DNA of 64,000 nucleotides, from NCBI GenBank assembly GCA_947588825.1, contig CANPZU010000001.1:1-64000 (forward strand), given 5' to 3'. Below, one piece after another: positions 53,421 through 63,935 of this stretch; the first letter of the stretch is position 1, and each line of letters opens with the position of its first letter. Below the pieces are notes generated by a model. That model did not search any database, was not told where the DNA came from, and worked only from the letters and a program-made list of their open reading frames with translations. This DNA is from an uncultured Clostridia bacterium (GTDB taxonomy: Bacteria; Bacillota; Clostridia; Oscillospirales; CAG-272). A program made the position numbers and the translations under genes.

Positions 53421-53545
53421 ACTTCTCGTTTATTAGAAAACACCTTCTCGGACTGGCGCTCAAGAAGTATGTTATGTGGAAAAAAGAAACAAAAAAGTAA
53501 ATTCCCGTCTGCTGAGAAGCGAAAAATCCCCGTTTGTCGAGAAGT
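53421..53545. repeat. Spaced inverted repeat before the MBL gene
   Basis: ACTTCTCG (53421-53428) and CGAGAAGT (53538-53545) flank further imperfect copies (CTTCTCGG near 53444, GAGAAGCG near 53514). Function unknown; possibly protein-binding sites or the scar of an insertion. Confidence 0.35.
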
Positions 53546-53574
53546 GAATTGGAACTGTATGAGAGGTAAACACC

Positions 53575-54342
53575 GTGCAATATAATTGGTTTACTGTTGA
53601 AAAAATTGATGCTCAGACATTTGCAATCAGCGAATATAAGCATTGGGAAGAAACGCATTGCTATTTACTTTTAGGAACAGAACGAGCCGTTTTGATTGAC
53701 ACCGGTTTAGGCGTTGCAAATATCAGAAAGGTAGTCGAAAATTTGACCGACCTGCCTGTTACCGCTATTACGACACACGCACATTGGGATCACATCGGCG
53801 GGCATAAGTATTTTCCGAATTTCGCCGTACACGAAGATGAAGTAACTTGGATTTCCGAGCAGTTTCCTATTCCGTTGCAAGTGGTCAAGAAAAATCTAAC
53901 GCTGAAACCGTGTGAGTTTCCTACCGGTTTTTGTTTGGAAGAATATCAAATTTTCAAAGGCAACCCCTCAAGCGTGCTGCACGACGGCGACTTCATAGAC
54001 TTAGGAAATCGAACGTTGCAAGTCATTCATACGCCCGGTCATTCGCCCGGACATTGCTGTTTCTATGAGCAGGACAGAGGGTGGCTGTATTCCGGGGATT
54101 TGATTTATCAAGGGTGCTTGGATGCTTTTTATCCGACTACCGACCCGCTTGCGTTTATGTACTCTGCCCAGAAAGTGAAAACGCTAAATCTTCAACGAAT
54201 TTTTCCGGCGCATCATTCGCTGGATATTCCTGCTTCGCTGGCTTGTGAAATTGCAGACGCTTTTGCGTCTTTGTATCGGTTGGGCAAACTGCAACAAGGC
54301 AACGGTGTATTTGATTTCGGAAAGTTTCAGATACATATTTAA
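53575..54342 (+). CDS. MBL-fold metallo-hydrolase
   Basis: The 255-aa metallo-beta-lactamase-fold enzyme has the metal motif THAHWDHIGGH (near residue 66), HTPGHSPGHCC (near 158), GDLIYQG (near 177) and a late His in PAHHS. This resembles glyoxalase-II-like or quorum-lactonase-like hydrolases rather than true beta-lactamases. The substrate is unknown. It starts with GTG after GAGAGG. It is the last cargo gene of the element. Confidence 0.85.
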   Translation: MQYNWFTVEKIDAQTFAISEYKHWEETHCYLLLGTERAVLIDTGLGVANIRKVVENLTDLPVTAITTHAHWDHIGGHKYFPNFAVHEDEVTWISEQFPIPLQVVKKNLTLKPCEFPTGFCLEEYQIFKGNPSSVLHDGDFIDLGNRTLQVIHTPGHSPGHCCFYEQDRGWLYSGDLIYQGCLDAFYPTTDPLAFMYSAQKVKTLNLQRIFPAHHSLDIPASLACEIADAFASLYRLGKLQQGNGVFDFGKFQIHI

Positions 54343-54425
54343 GCCGTAAAAATGCGCCAACCCTCTTGCTTTTCTAAGCAAAATCGCTTATAATAATTAT
54401 GTTCTGATATTTCATTAGCTACACT

Positions 54426-54458
54426 TGATAGACATTTGGTGATAGCTATTTGATAGCA
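54426..54458 (+). repeat. Integrase arm-type repeats, right end
   Basis: TGATAGAC (54426), TGATAGCT (54440-54447) and TGATAGCA (54451-54458). The last two are 11 bp start-to-start, as at the left end. The rest of 54343-54560 has no gene. Confidence 0.5.
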
Positions 54459-54560
54459 GAAGGCAGGATACCTAATAGAATGAGGATAATACATATCATT
54501 TTGTGTCAAACAAAATCAAAATCCCTAAGCAAAAACAGTTAATATCTGTTTTACACTTAG

Positions 54561-54574
54561 GAGTGGGAATAAAT
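54561..54574 (+). repeat. attR
   Basis: GAGTGGGAATAAAT, identical to the guaA end at 46092-46105. It also supplies a GGAG ahead of the next gene. Confidence 0.85.
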
Positions 54575-54579
54575 TTCAA

Positions 54580-55413
54580 ATGCAAATGAAAGAAACAAAA
54601 ATCTTCAGCAAAAACAGCGCCTTTCAAAAATTTGAAGTGCTGAAACGGAACCGAAACAAGCGATATAAATACCGCGAATTTTTGGTGGAAGGCGTTCGCA
54701 GTCTGAACGAAGCGGTAAAAAACGGTTGGAAAATCAACGCTTTTCTCTATGACAGGGACAACCTTTCAAACTGGGCAAAGGACATGATCTCTCATGTCGA
54801 CTCGAAAATGAATTACTGTTTGACGCCTGACCTTATGAGGGCGTTAAGCGGGAAAGAAGACACATCGGAACTGATGGCGGTCATTGAAATGCGAAAGGAC
54901 AGGCCGGAGGATATCGCGTTGTCCGAAGTGCCTTTGGTTGTATTGTTTGATCGCCCGTCGAACAAGGGAAATCTCGGCACGATAATTCGTTCCTGCGACG
55001 CGCTCGGGGCGGACATGCTGATTGTTACCGGCCATGCGGTCGATCCGTATGATCCCGATGTAATCGTTTCGGCAATGGGTTCGTTTTTCAATTTACCCGT
55101 AGTCAGAATCGCGGACAACACGGTTTTGTATGAATATATTTCTAACCTCAAAGCCTTATATCCTGAGTTTAAAATCATAGGTACGACGGCGCACAATGAG
55201 TATCCGATCTACAGCGCCGATTTGAGCGGTCCGCTCTTGCTTATGATCGGAAATGAAACTATGGGGTTAAACAAGGCGTTTAAGGATTATTGTGATATGC
55301 TGTGTACCATTCCTATGTCCGAAAAATCTTACGCGTCATCTTTTAACGTCGCTTGCGCCGCTTCTATCATGCTGTATGAAATAACAAAGCAAAGAGGCGC
55401 GGCAAAACGGTGA
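54580..55413 (+). CDS. TrmH/SpoU family RNA 2'-O-methyltransferase
   Basis: The 277-aa protein has an N-terminal substrate-binding domain (KRYKYREFLVEGVRSLNEA) and a C-terminal SPOUT knot. The knot contains DRPSNKGNLGTIIRS, MIGNETMGLNKAF and IPMSEKSYASSFNVACAASIMLYE, the three SpoU motifs that bind S-adenosylmethionine. Such enzymes methylate ribose in rRNA or tRNA. It starts 6 bp after attR, so before integration it lay next to guaA. ATG at 54580 or 54586 is possible. Confidence 0.9.
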   Translation: MQMKETKIFSKNSAFQKFEVLKRNRNKRYKYREFLVEGVRSLNEAVKNGWKINAFLYDRDNLSNWAKDMISHVDSKMNYCLTPDLMRALSGKEDTSELMAVIEMRKDRPEDIALSEVPLVVLFDRPSNKGNLGTIIRSCDALGADMLIVTGHAVDPYDPDVIVSAMGSFFNLPVVRIADNTVLYEYISNLKALYPEFKIIGTTAHNEYPIYSADLSGPLLLMIGNETMGLNKAFKDYCDMLCTIPMSEKSYASSFNVACAASIMLYEITKQRGAAKR

Positions 55414-55650
55414 AAAATTTTTATTGATAACGGCGAGACATTCAAAACTATAAAACTAAAAAATTTTTACTTTATATTATTTAGCGGCGTCACCACCGAA
55501 GACGGCGGCAGTGCGCTCAGCGCGGGAGCATTGCGGCAAATGGTGTTTTCTCGGGCGTTATCGCCTTTGGCAATCCCGCTCTGCTCATAAAAAAGTTAAA
55601 AAAGTTTACCAAGATAAACAGTATCCGTAAGAAGGCAAAGAGGTATGATC
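55414..55650. other. Intergenic region
   Basis: About 240 bp. A GC-rich stretch at 55485-55590 differs in composition from its AT-rich flanks and could be a worn coding fragment, but nothing recognisable could be read in any frame. Confidence 0.35.
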
Positions 55651-56280
55651 ATGACAAGTAAAGAGAGAAGAGAAAAAGGATTATTATTTATTGCCGATGA
55701 GTCAGATTGGGTAAAGATGAAAGAGGCAAGAGGTCTTACCCAGGAACTTAATACCGTAGATCGACGGGATTTTGACAAGATACGTTCAATTGTAAATCGT
55801 CTTTTCGGGAAATCCGATGAGACTACATTTGTCAATCCTCCGTTTTACTGCGATTACGGCTCTAATATCGAGGTGGGTAAAAACTGTTTTATAAATTATA
55901 ACTGCGTGATTCTCGACAATGCTAAAGTGAAAATAGGGGATAATTGCCTGATAGGGCCTAATGTGGCCATTTATACCGCCGGGCATACAATGCATCCCGA
56001 CGCACGAAGCCTGGGATATGAATACGGGATAGATATTATTATAGGGGATAACGTATGGATCGGCGGAAACGCCGTGCTTTGCCCCGGCGTGCATATCGGC
56101 GCAAATGTCGTGATCGGCGCGGGAAGCATTGTCACTAAAGACGTCCCCGATTGGTCTTTCGCCGCCGGGAATCCTTGCCGAGTTATTCGCAAAATAACCG
56201 AGGAAGACAAAAAATATTATTTTAAACGGCGAGAAATAGACAAGGAAACGGCGTCGTATTTGTCAGACCGGCGCAAATAA
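55651..56280 (+). CDS. Maltose/galactoside O-acetyltransferase-like hexapeptide protein
   Basis: The 209-aa enzyme transfers acetyl from CoA to sugars. It has an N-terminal Mac domain (about 1-60) and a left-handed beta helix of hexapeptide repeats (IGDNCLIGPNVAIYTAGH, IGANVVIGAGSIVTKDV). The catalytic His lies in TAGHTMHP near residue 113. The ATG at 55651 has AAAGAGG 7 bases upstream. It lies just before the sulfatase. Confidence 0.88.
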   Translation: MTSKERREKGLLFIADESDWVKMKEARGLTQELNTVDRRDFDKIRSIVNRLFGKSDETTFVNPPFYCDYGSNIEVGKNCFINYNCVILDNAKVKIGDNCLIGPNVAIYTAGHTMHPDARSLGYEYGIDIIIGDNVWIGGNAVLCPGVHIGANVVIGAGSIVTKDVPDWSFAAGNPCRVIRKITEEDKKYYFKRREIDKETASYLSDRRK

Positions 56281-56380
56281 CAAAAAAACAGGTATGATAA
56301 TACGTTTTTACATAAGATACGCGCAACGACATTAAAACAACATATGTTGAAACCAAAACAGTAAAAGGAGGACCAAACAG

Positions 56381-57955
56381 ATGAAGCCGAATATTGTTAT
56401 AATCATGTCTGATCAGCAGCAGGCTGCCCTGCGCAGGGGCGAGGGTTATGCGCTTGATACCATGCCGAATCTTGATCTTTTTTGCAAAGAGGGAGTCGAC
56501 TTTGCCAACGCCTATACCACAAATCCCGCCTGCGCCCCGGCGCGGTGCAGTATGCTTACAGGAAGATATACCTCTTCTCACCGTGTGCGTACCAACCACA
56601 ATCTAAGGGACGCCTTATATACGGCGGATCTTATAGATTTGTTGAAGCAGGAGGGGTATACAACTGCGCTTTGCGGGAAAAATCACACCTATCGGCATCC
56701 CGACCTGTGTTTTGATTTTCACGCAGAATCCGACCATCTCGGAGCTGAAAAGGGAAAGGATAAAGAGCCTGACAGCGATATCATGCGGGAATTTCGCCAA
56801 TTTATGGGGAATACCCGCTTTATTGACTGGCAGGAGCCTTCTCCTTTTCCGCTTGAATGTCAGATGCCGTATCGAAACGTTTCCTCCGCCCTTCGCTTTT
56901 TGGATACGCGTCCTAAAGACCGTCCCTTTTTTCTGTGGCTGTCCTTTGCGGAGCCGCACAATCCCTATCAGGTGCCAAAGCCGTATTTTGACCTTTTTCC
57001 TTTAGAGGCTCTGCCCGTGCCCGCCTCTTGGGGGATCGATCCGAGCGTCAAAGGAGAACGTTTTACTTGGCTTAAAAACGTTTGGGATCGCGTGCTCGGG
57101 GATGATTTGAAACGCATTGAGCGTATGCGCTCAAACTATCACGGAATGCTTCGCCTTATAGACGATCAGCTGGGCAGATTTCTTAACGGTATCAGGGAGC
57201 GCTCTCTAAATGAGAGCACGATCATAATATACCTGTCCGACCACGGCGATTTTGCAGGTCAGTACGGTATGATGCGCAAAGGGGGAGATTTGTGCGAGGC
57301 TCTTACTCGCATACCTATGATTTGGAAGGTCCCCGGAATGAGGCCGGTCGGCCGTCTTGAAGGCAAATTCGTCAGCATCGCGGATATTTTCCCCACCCTG
57401 TGCGATCTGCTCGATTTGCCCATTCCGTTCGGCGTACAGGGAAAAAGCATATTGCCCCTGCTGAAGGGACAGACAAACTCTCTTCCTCGGGATTTTGACA
57501 CGGCATATTGCGAATCGGGTTACGGCGGACTTTATTTTAACGAGCTTGACCCGCTCACGCCGGAAAAAGAGGGAGCGACCGACGGCGCTTATTCCCGTTT
57601 TGACTGTTTGAACACTTGGACGCAAAGCGGAACGCTGCGTATGCTTCGAATGGAAAACTTCAAGATACAGCTTGATATGACGGGCAAAGGATATCTTTAC
57701 GATTTGAAAAACGATCCCGAAGAGATATTTGACCTTTGGTCTGATCCTAAGTATTCGGATATAAAAGCAAAAATGCTTACCGAGCTTGCCGCCGCTCAAA
57801 TGCGCTTTTGCGATCCACTGCCGTCGCCCCATTTTCGTTATCGCGTCAAACGCCATCCGAAAAATTACTTCTTTGCAAACGACGGGGCGGCATACGAGTA
57901 CTTTTTTGATTCGAAAATGCAGACGCTCTCCTCAAAAAAAGAGGACGAAAAATAA
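56381..57955 (+). CDS. Sulfatase
   Basis: The 524-aa alkaline-phosphatase-superfamily enzyme removes sulfate from an ester, probably of a glycan. The active-site motif CAPARCSMLTGR (C-x-P-x-R, near residue 51) has Cys as the residue turned into formylglycine, so an anaerobic maturase elsewhere in the genome is needed. MSDQQQ near the N-terminus and YLSDHGDFAGQYGMMRKGG near 285 supply metal ligands. No signal peptide is present, so it acts in the cytoplasm. AAAGGAGG precedes the ATG. Confidence 0.92.
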   Translation: MKPNIVIIMSDQQQAALRRGEGYALDTMPNLDLFCKEGVDFANAYTTNPACAPARCSMLTGRYTSSHRVRTNHNLRDALYTADLIDLLKQEGYTTALCGKNHTYRHPDLCFDFHAESDHLGAEKGKDKEPDSDIMREFRQFMGNTRFIDWQEPSPFPLECQMPYRNVSSALRFLDTRPKDRPFFLWLSFAEPHNPYQVPKPYFDLFPLEALPVPASWGIDPSVKGERFTWLKNVWDRVLGDDLKRIERMRSNYHGMLRLIDDQLGRFLNGIRERSLNESTIIIYLSDHGDFAGQYGMMRKGGDLCEALTRIPMIWKVPGMRPVGRLEGKFVSIADIFPTLCDLLDLPIPFGVQGKSILPLLKGQTNSLPRDFDTAYCESGYGGLYFNELDPLTPEKEGATDGAYSRFDCLNTWTQSGTLRMLRMENFKIQLDMTGKGYLYDLKNDPEEIFDLWSDPKYSDIKAKMLTELAAAQMRFCDPLPSPHFRYRVKRHPKNYFFANDGAAYEYFFDSKMQTLSSKKEDEK

Positions 57956-57997
57956 AAAACAAAGCTGCTTATACTTTTAAAACGGAGAATGAAACTT

Positions 57998-58633
57998 ATG
58001 CGAGAAGAAGAAAAAATAGACGCGGGCGTGCTTTTTTGTCCCGGTGACAGCGAACTGAGGGCGATGAAGCTCAGAGCCCACAATCTGAGCGCCGAGTATA
58101 ACGGCACCTTTGAGGATGAGACCGAAAAAAGAAGTCTGATACTTCAAAAGCTTGTAGGAAATCTCGGCGAGAACGCTTTTATGCAGGGGCCGGTGTATTT
58201 TCATTACGGCTGCCACACAGCTATCGGCAAAAACTTTTTTGCAAATTTCAATCTTACGATCCAGGACGACGCGAGGGTGACAATAGGCGACAATTGTAAT
58301 TTCGGACCGGGAGTGACAATAGTCACCCCGCTTCACCCGATGCTTGCAAACGAGCGTCTTGCAATGAGAGATAAAAACAATGTAATAAAGCGCATGTGCT
58401 ACGCAAAGCCGGTATCGATCGGCAGCGACTGCTGGTTCGGCGCAAATGTAACGGTCTGCCCCGGGGTAAAAGTGGGGGACAGGTGCGTTATCGGCGCGGG
58501 AAGCGTTATAACGCGCGATATACCGAGCGATTGCTTTGCCGCCGGAGTGCCGTGCAGGGTGATTCGCACGCTCGGCGAAAAAGATAGTATGCAAAATATG
58601 CCTGAGGTGCTGTCCGACAACTCTGTGATATAA
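57998..58633 (+). CDS. Second hexapeptide O-acetyltransferase (Maa/LacA-like)
   Basis: The 211-aa protein has the same fold as the gene at 55651: Mac domain, then hexapeptide repeats (IGDNCNFGPGVTIVTPLHP, VGDRCVIGAGSVITRDI). The probable catalytic His lies in TPLHPML. The two enzymes are clearly diverged rather than a recent duplication. GGAG lies 10 bases before the ATG at 57998; an ATG at 57989 is too close to it. It is 42 bp after the sulfatase, suggesting joint action on one glycan. Confidence 0.87.
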   Translation: MREEEKIDAGVLFCPGDSELRAMKLRAHNLSAEYNGTFEDETEKRSLILQKLVGNLGENAFMQGPVYFHYGCHTAIGKNFFANFNLTIQDDARVTIGDNCNFGPGVTIVTPLHPMLANERLAMRDKNNVIKRMCYAKPVSIGSDCWFGANVTVCPGVKVGDRCVIGAGSVITRDIPSDCFAAGVPCRVIRTLGEKDSMQNMPEVLSDNSVI

Positions 58634-58656
58634 AGACGCACAAGACATATTAAAAT

Positions 58657-58706
58657 TAAAAACGGAGCTGTTTTTGAAGCTGTTGTGCTTCGCTCACGGC
58701 TCCGAT
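58657..58706 (+). other. Hairpin in the pyrG leader region
   Basis: CGGAGC...GCTCCG encloses GAAGC-TGTTGT-GCTTC, with no T run behind it. It lies between the acetyltransferase and pyrG genes, about 155 bases before the pyrG ATG. Role unknown. Confidence 0.4.
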
Positions 58707-58731
58707 GTCAATTGAGTCTTGAATTTTGTGA

Positions 58732-60483
<1,752 letters not shown>

Positions 60484-60492
60484 AAAAAGATA

Positions 60493-61929
60493 ATGTCATT
60501 ACATGAAGAGTGCGGAGTATTCGGGGTGATTTCCTCCGGGGCCGCCGCCGATGTGGCGGAGATAGTATATTACGGCCTTTACGCCTTGCAGCACCGCGGT
60601 CAGGAGAGCTGTGGAATAGTCGTAAACGACGACGGAGTGTTTTTCTCCCGCAAGGATATAGGACTTGTCGGCGAGGTCTTTACGCACGATACGCTTGCCC
60701 GCCTTCCGAAGGGCAGCATGGCAGTTGGGCATGTGCGTTACGGCACCACCGGGGCAAACAACCGCAGCAACTGTCAGCCTATCGAGGTGAACCATCAAAA
60801 GGGGAGAATGGCGCTTGCACACAACGGAAATCTCAGCAACGCCGCGGAGCTTCGCAACGAGCTTGAGCTTTCGGGAGCGATTTTTCACACCACAAGCGAC
60901 ACCGAGACGATAGCGTATATAGTCACAAAGGAACGCCTCAAGACTCCCTCGATCGAGGACGCGCTGAGCGAGGCAATGAACAAGCTTGACGGGGCGTATT
61001 CGCTCGTGCTAATGTCGCCTCAAAAACTGATATGCGCCCGCGACCCTTACGGTTTTCGTCCGCTTTGCTACGGAGTGACCGAGGACAAAACTTACGTCGT
61101 AAGTTCGGAAAGCTGCGCCCTAAAGGCGGTTGGCGCCGAGTTCGTTCGGGACGTCGAACCGGGTGAGATTATAGTGTTCGGCAAAAACGGAGTCACATCG
61201 CGAAAGGAGCACTGCGGCAAGAAGGACAAAAAGCTGTGCGTGTTCGAGTATATATATTTTGCCCGTTCCGATTCGATAATCGACGGTGTTTCGGTTCACG
61301 CCGCCAGGATGCGCGCGGGTATGGTGCTTGCGAAGGAACACCCGGCCGATGCCGATGTGGTGATTGGCGTACCCGATTCGGGAATTGACGCGGCTCTCGG
61401 TTTCAGTCGGGAATCGGGCATACCCTACGGCGTGGGACTTATAAAAAATAAGTACGTCGGCAGGACCTTTATATCTCCCGGCCAAAGCACGAGGATGGAT
61501 CAGGTAAAAATAAAGCTGAGCGCTATTGAGGAGAGCGTAAAGGGCAAAAGGGTCGTTTTGATAGACGATTCAATAGTGCGCGGGACCACCTGCGGCAGAA
61601 TAGTTAAGCTGCTGCGCGACGCTGGGGCAAAGGAAATCCACATGCGCATATCCTCCCCTCCGTTTTTGCACCCGTGTTACTACGGGACTGACATTGATTC
61701 AAGCGATCACCTTATCGCCTGTAAGCACAGCGTATCAGAGATAGCAAGTATGATAGGCGCGGACACTTTGGGATATCTTCCCGTGTCCGATCTCGCAACT
61801 CTGACGAACGGGCATCCGTATTGCAGCGCCTGTTTTACCGGCGATTATCCGACGTCAATACCCGCCGACACAAGAAAGGACAGGTTTGAACAGAAGCTCT
61901 CGGAAGTCAATGCGAAAAAAGACAGTTGA
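60493..61929 (+). CDS. purF: Amidophosphoribosyltransferase
   Basis: PurF makes phosphoribosylamine from PRPP and glutamine, the first step of purine synthesis. In this 478-aa B. subtilis-type enzyme, Cys7 of ECGVFGV becomes the N-terminal nucleophile after propeptide removal. VLIDDSIVRGTT is the PRPP motif, and late Cys residues (including CSACFTGDYP) would hold a [4Fe-4S] cluster. It lies downstream of pyrG and overlaps the upstream extension of the nadE frame. Confidence 0.95.
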   Translation: MSLHEECGVFGVISSGAAADVAEIVYYGLYALQHRGQESCGIVVNDDGVFFSRKDIGLVGEVFTHDTLARLPKGSMAVGHVRYGTTGANNRSNCQPIEVNHQKGRMALAHNGNLSNAAELRNELELSGAIFHTTSDTETIAYIVTKERLKTPSIEDALSEAMNKLDGAYSLVLMSPQKLICARDPYGFRPLCYGVTEDKTYVVSSESCALKAVGAEFVRDVEPGEIIVFGKNGVTSRKEHCGKKDKKLCVFEYIYFARSDSIIDGVSVHAARMRAGMVLAKEHPADADVVIGVPDSGIDAALGFSRESGIPYGVGLIKNKYVGRTFISPGQSTRMDQVKIKLSAIEESVKGKRVVLIDDSIVRGTTCGRIVKLLRDAGAKEIHMRISSPPFLHPCYYGTDIDSSDHLIACKHSVSEIASMIGADTLGYLPVSDLATLTNGHPYCSACFTGDYPTSIPADTRKDRFEQKLSEVNAKKDS

Positions 61930-61976
61930 ATTTTACAAAAAAAACAGTTTTAAACGTACAGAAAGGAAATGATGTT

Positions 61977-62708
61977 ATGCGTGATTACAAAATTGAACTT
62001 GAAAAAAGAATTGCTTTTATTAAAGACGTTTTAAAGAACTCGGGCGCTTCGGGCATAGTTTTCGGAAACAGCGGAGGCAAAGATTCCGCGCTTGTAGGTA
62101 TACTTTGCAAAATGGCGTGCGATAATACGGTCGGCTTGATCATGCCTTGTACCACGAAACGCAATTACGGGCAGGATACCGACGACGCGCTTAATCTTGG
62201 ACGCCAATACGGTATAGATACCCGCTCCGTTGACCTTGGCCCCGTCAAGGAAGCCGTCACGGCCGCGCTTGCCGCCGCGACCGATCTTAACTCCGCCGCC
62301 CTTTCAAATATCGCTCCCCGACTTAGAATGATCGCTCTTTACGCCGTTGCTGCCTCGGAAAACAGACTTGTAGCCGGCACGGGCAATTTGAGCGAAGCTT
62401 ACGTCGGTTATTTTACCAAATGGGGAGACGGCGCCCATGATTTTAACCCGATATCCGACCTCACGGTTACCGAAATCTACGAGTTTTTAAGGTATATTGG
62501 CGCGCCAAAGGCGATAATCGACAAAGCCCCGTCCGCCGCTCTTTTTGAAGGTCAGACCGATGAAGGTGAAATGGGCGTTACCTACGCCGAGCTTGACTCC
62601 TATATCATGGGAGGCGCTCTGCCGGATGACAAAAAGGCGATAATCGATAAAATGCATTACAAGAGCGAACACAAAAGACGCGGTATAGTCAAGTATTCGG
62701 ATGTTTGA
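61977..62708 (+). CDS. nadE: NAD synthetase (ammonia-dependent)
   Basis: NadE converts deamido-NAD to NAD using ATP and ammonia. The 243-aa form lacks a glutaminase domain, so it depends on free ammonia. The PP-loop reads FGNSGGKDSALVG near residue 37, and AGTGNLSEAYVGYFTKWGDG is the substrate motif. The ATG at 61977 has AAAGGAAA upstream; a longer frame overlapping purF is unlikely to be used. Confidence 0.93.
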   Translation: MRDYKIELEKRIAFIKDVLKNSGASGIVFGNSGGKDSALVGILCKMACDNTVGLIMPCTTKRNYGQDTDDALNLGRQYGIDTRSVDLGPVKEAVTAALAAATDLNSAALSNIAPRLRMIALYAVAASENRLVAGTGNLSEAYVGYFTKWGDGAHDFNPISDLTVTEIYEFLRYIGAPKAIIDKAPSAALFEGQTDEGEMGVTYAELDSYIMGGALPDDKKAIIDKMHYKSEHKRRGIVKYSDV

Positions 62709-62780
62709 TAATTTTGATGAGCGCCGCGCGCCAAAACACTTCAAACATTTAAAAATAAAAAATAAAAAATGAATAAAAAA

Positions 62781-62838
62781 ACTTGCGCATGCTTTCGGGA
62801 CGGACACTGTAAGCATGCGCAAGTCTTTGATTTTATTA
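62781..62838. terminator. Terminator after nadE
   Basis: Perfect 14-bp stem ACTTGCGCATGCTT/AAGCATGCGCAAGT (62781-62794 with 62811-62824), followed by CTTTGATTTTATTATTT. It lies between convergent genes and may serve both. Confidence 0.85.
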
Positions 62839-62873
62839 TTTGGACCTTTCAGGAAAGATGTCAGCTTGTTTTG

Positions 62874-63935
62874 TTACTGATCTTTAAAGGATGAGGCGTT
62901 TATCGCCACCACAAAACCGTCCGAGTTGTTTCCGGATATGCTGTAGGAGGAGCCGACAATGTTGAATTCGGTGGTGCTTCCCGTGCCGGGAACGTAGTAT
63001 ACCCACCATTCGTCGCCGCTTTGCGAGGTAGTCACAAGACGGTTTTCAAAACGGTAATCTTTTATGAATTCGAGGTACGCGGCAAGATTCATGTTGTTAT
63101 TGGTTATATAGGACGCGTGCGCCTCTCCGACATACCGAAAGGTACTGTAGCTGTCTTCGCCGGTCGAGCTTTTACCGTTGCCGGTATGGATAAACCCGTA
63201 TTTCGCGCAGTTTGAGATAAACCAATTGTAATAGGTAGCTCTCATTGAGGCGTGACTCAGCGAATAAAGTCCCTTTTCATTGTAAACCTCAAGGTCGACC
63301 ACATAGCCCGTCGCGTTGAGACAAACTGCGCTTTTTGCGTCGTAATAATACGCGTTGCGCAGCTGTACGTCTTTTTTGCCCTGCTCTTGTACAAAAGCCG
63401 CCATCATTTTATTTAAAGCGTCGAGAGCTTCGACATTCAGGTAGTAGCCGGTGTAGCCCTTTACCTTGTAATTGCCGCCTGTCGTGCCGTAGACGTTTTT
63501 AAAATTGTAGGTCTTAAGCAGCGCGTCGGCTGTGAGCTTTCCCATCTCGGTCCTTGAGAGCAGGAGATCGGCGCTCATTTTGTAAGAATTGCTCTCGTCG
63601 ATTTGCAAAAGAGAGCCTTTATATACTTCGCTTGTCGGTATACTCGCCTTTGCAACCGACGGGATATTCGGATCGGTGTTTCCGGTGCTCGGGTCGCTTG
63701 GATTGTCGCCCGCCTCGGGAGTAGTCGTCTGCAAGTTGTCGTTATTTTGTTCGTCTTTATCTGATTTTACGGTTGAAGAGGTGTTTTCGGCGCTTTTATC
63801 GCTTGTTGTATTTTTGCCGCTTGCAAACACCGCGACTGCCACAATCAGCACCGCCACGACAAGGATAAGCAGCATGGCGGCAAGTGCCAAACCGGTTGAT
63901 TTCGGTCTGTATACGTTGTCTTTTTTATCGTTCAT
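62874..63935 (-). CDS. Membrane-anchored VanY-like protein lacking zinc ligands
   Basis: The 353-aa protein has one N-terminal membrane helix (about 17-38), a Ser/Thr/Asn/Asp-rich linker (about 40-100) and a C-terminal M15/VanY-type domain. The fold is recognisable from NATGYVVDL (residues 207-215), WFISNCAKYGFI and FRYVGEAHASYI. In active D,D-carboxypeptidases the corresponding motifs are SxHxxGxAxD and EPWHFRYVG. Here the first zinc His is Asn207, the Glu-Pro-Trp-His segment is SYST (262-265) and only Asp214 remains. It may bind peptidoglycan peptides without cutting them. The ATG follows AAAGGCGG. Confidence 0.72.
   Translation of the reverse strand: MNDKKDNVYRPKSTGLALAAMLLILVVAVLIVAVAVFASGKNTTSDKSAENTSSTVKSDKDEQNNDNLQTTTPEAGDNPSDPSTGNTDPNIPSVAKASIPTSEVYKGSLLQIDESNSYKMSADLLLSRTEMGKLTADALLKTYNFKNVYGTTGGNYKVKGYTGYYLNVEALDALNKMMAAFVQEQGKKDVQLRNAYYYDAKSAVCLNATGYVVDLEVYNEKGLYSLSHASMRATYYNWFISNCAKYGFIHTGNGKSSTGEDSYSTFRYVGEAHASYITNNNMNLAAYLEFIKDYRFENRLVTTSQSGDEWWVYYVPGTGSTTEFNIVGSSYSISGNNSDGFVVAINASSFKDQ

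Larger units (their letters stand above)
46092..54574. mobile_element. Integrative mobilizable element inserted at the 3' end of guaA
   Basis: The element of about 8.47 kb is bounded by exact direct repeats GAGTGGGAATAAAT (46092-46105 and 54561-54574), the left copy being the end of guaA. Both ends carry phased TGATAGCA repeats. Contents: XRE repressor, Xis, tyrosine integrase, MobC-like protein, RepA-like ATPase (broken), hairpin-rich oriT candidate, MobV relaxase, TnpV, PadR/DUF2812, a Cys-rich small protein and an MBL-fold hydrolase. No type IV secretion genes are present, so it would need a helper to transfer. The guaA 3' end is a known integration hotspot. Confidence 0.88.

Noticed and set aside
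53421..53545. CTTCTCG/CGAGAAG repeats as a CRISPR-like array
   Set aside because: Units are only 7-8 bases, irregularly spaced and inverted; no cas genes are present.
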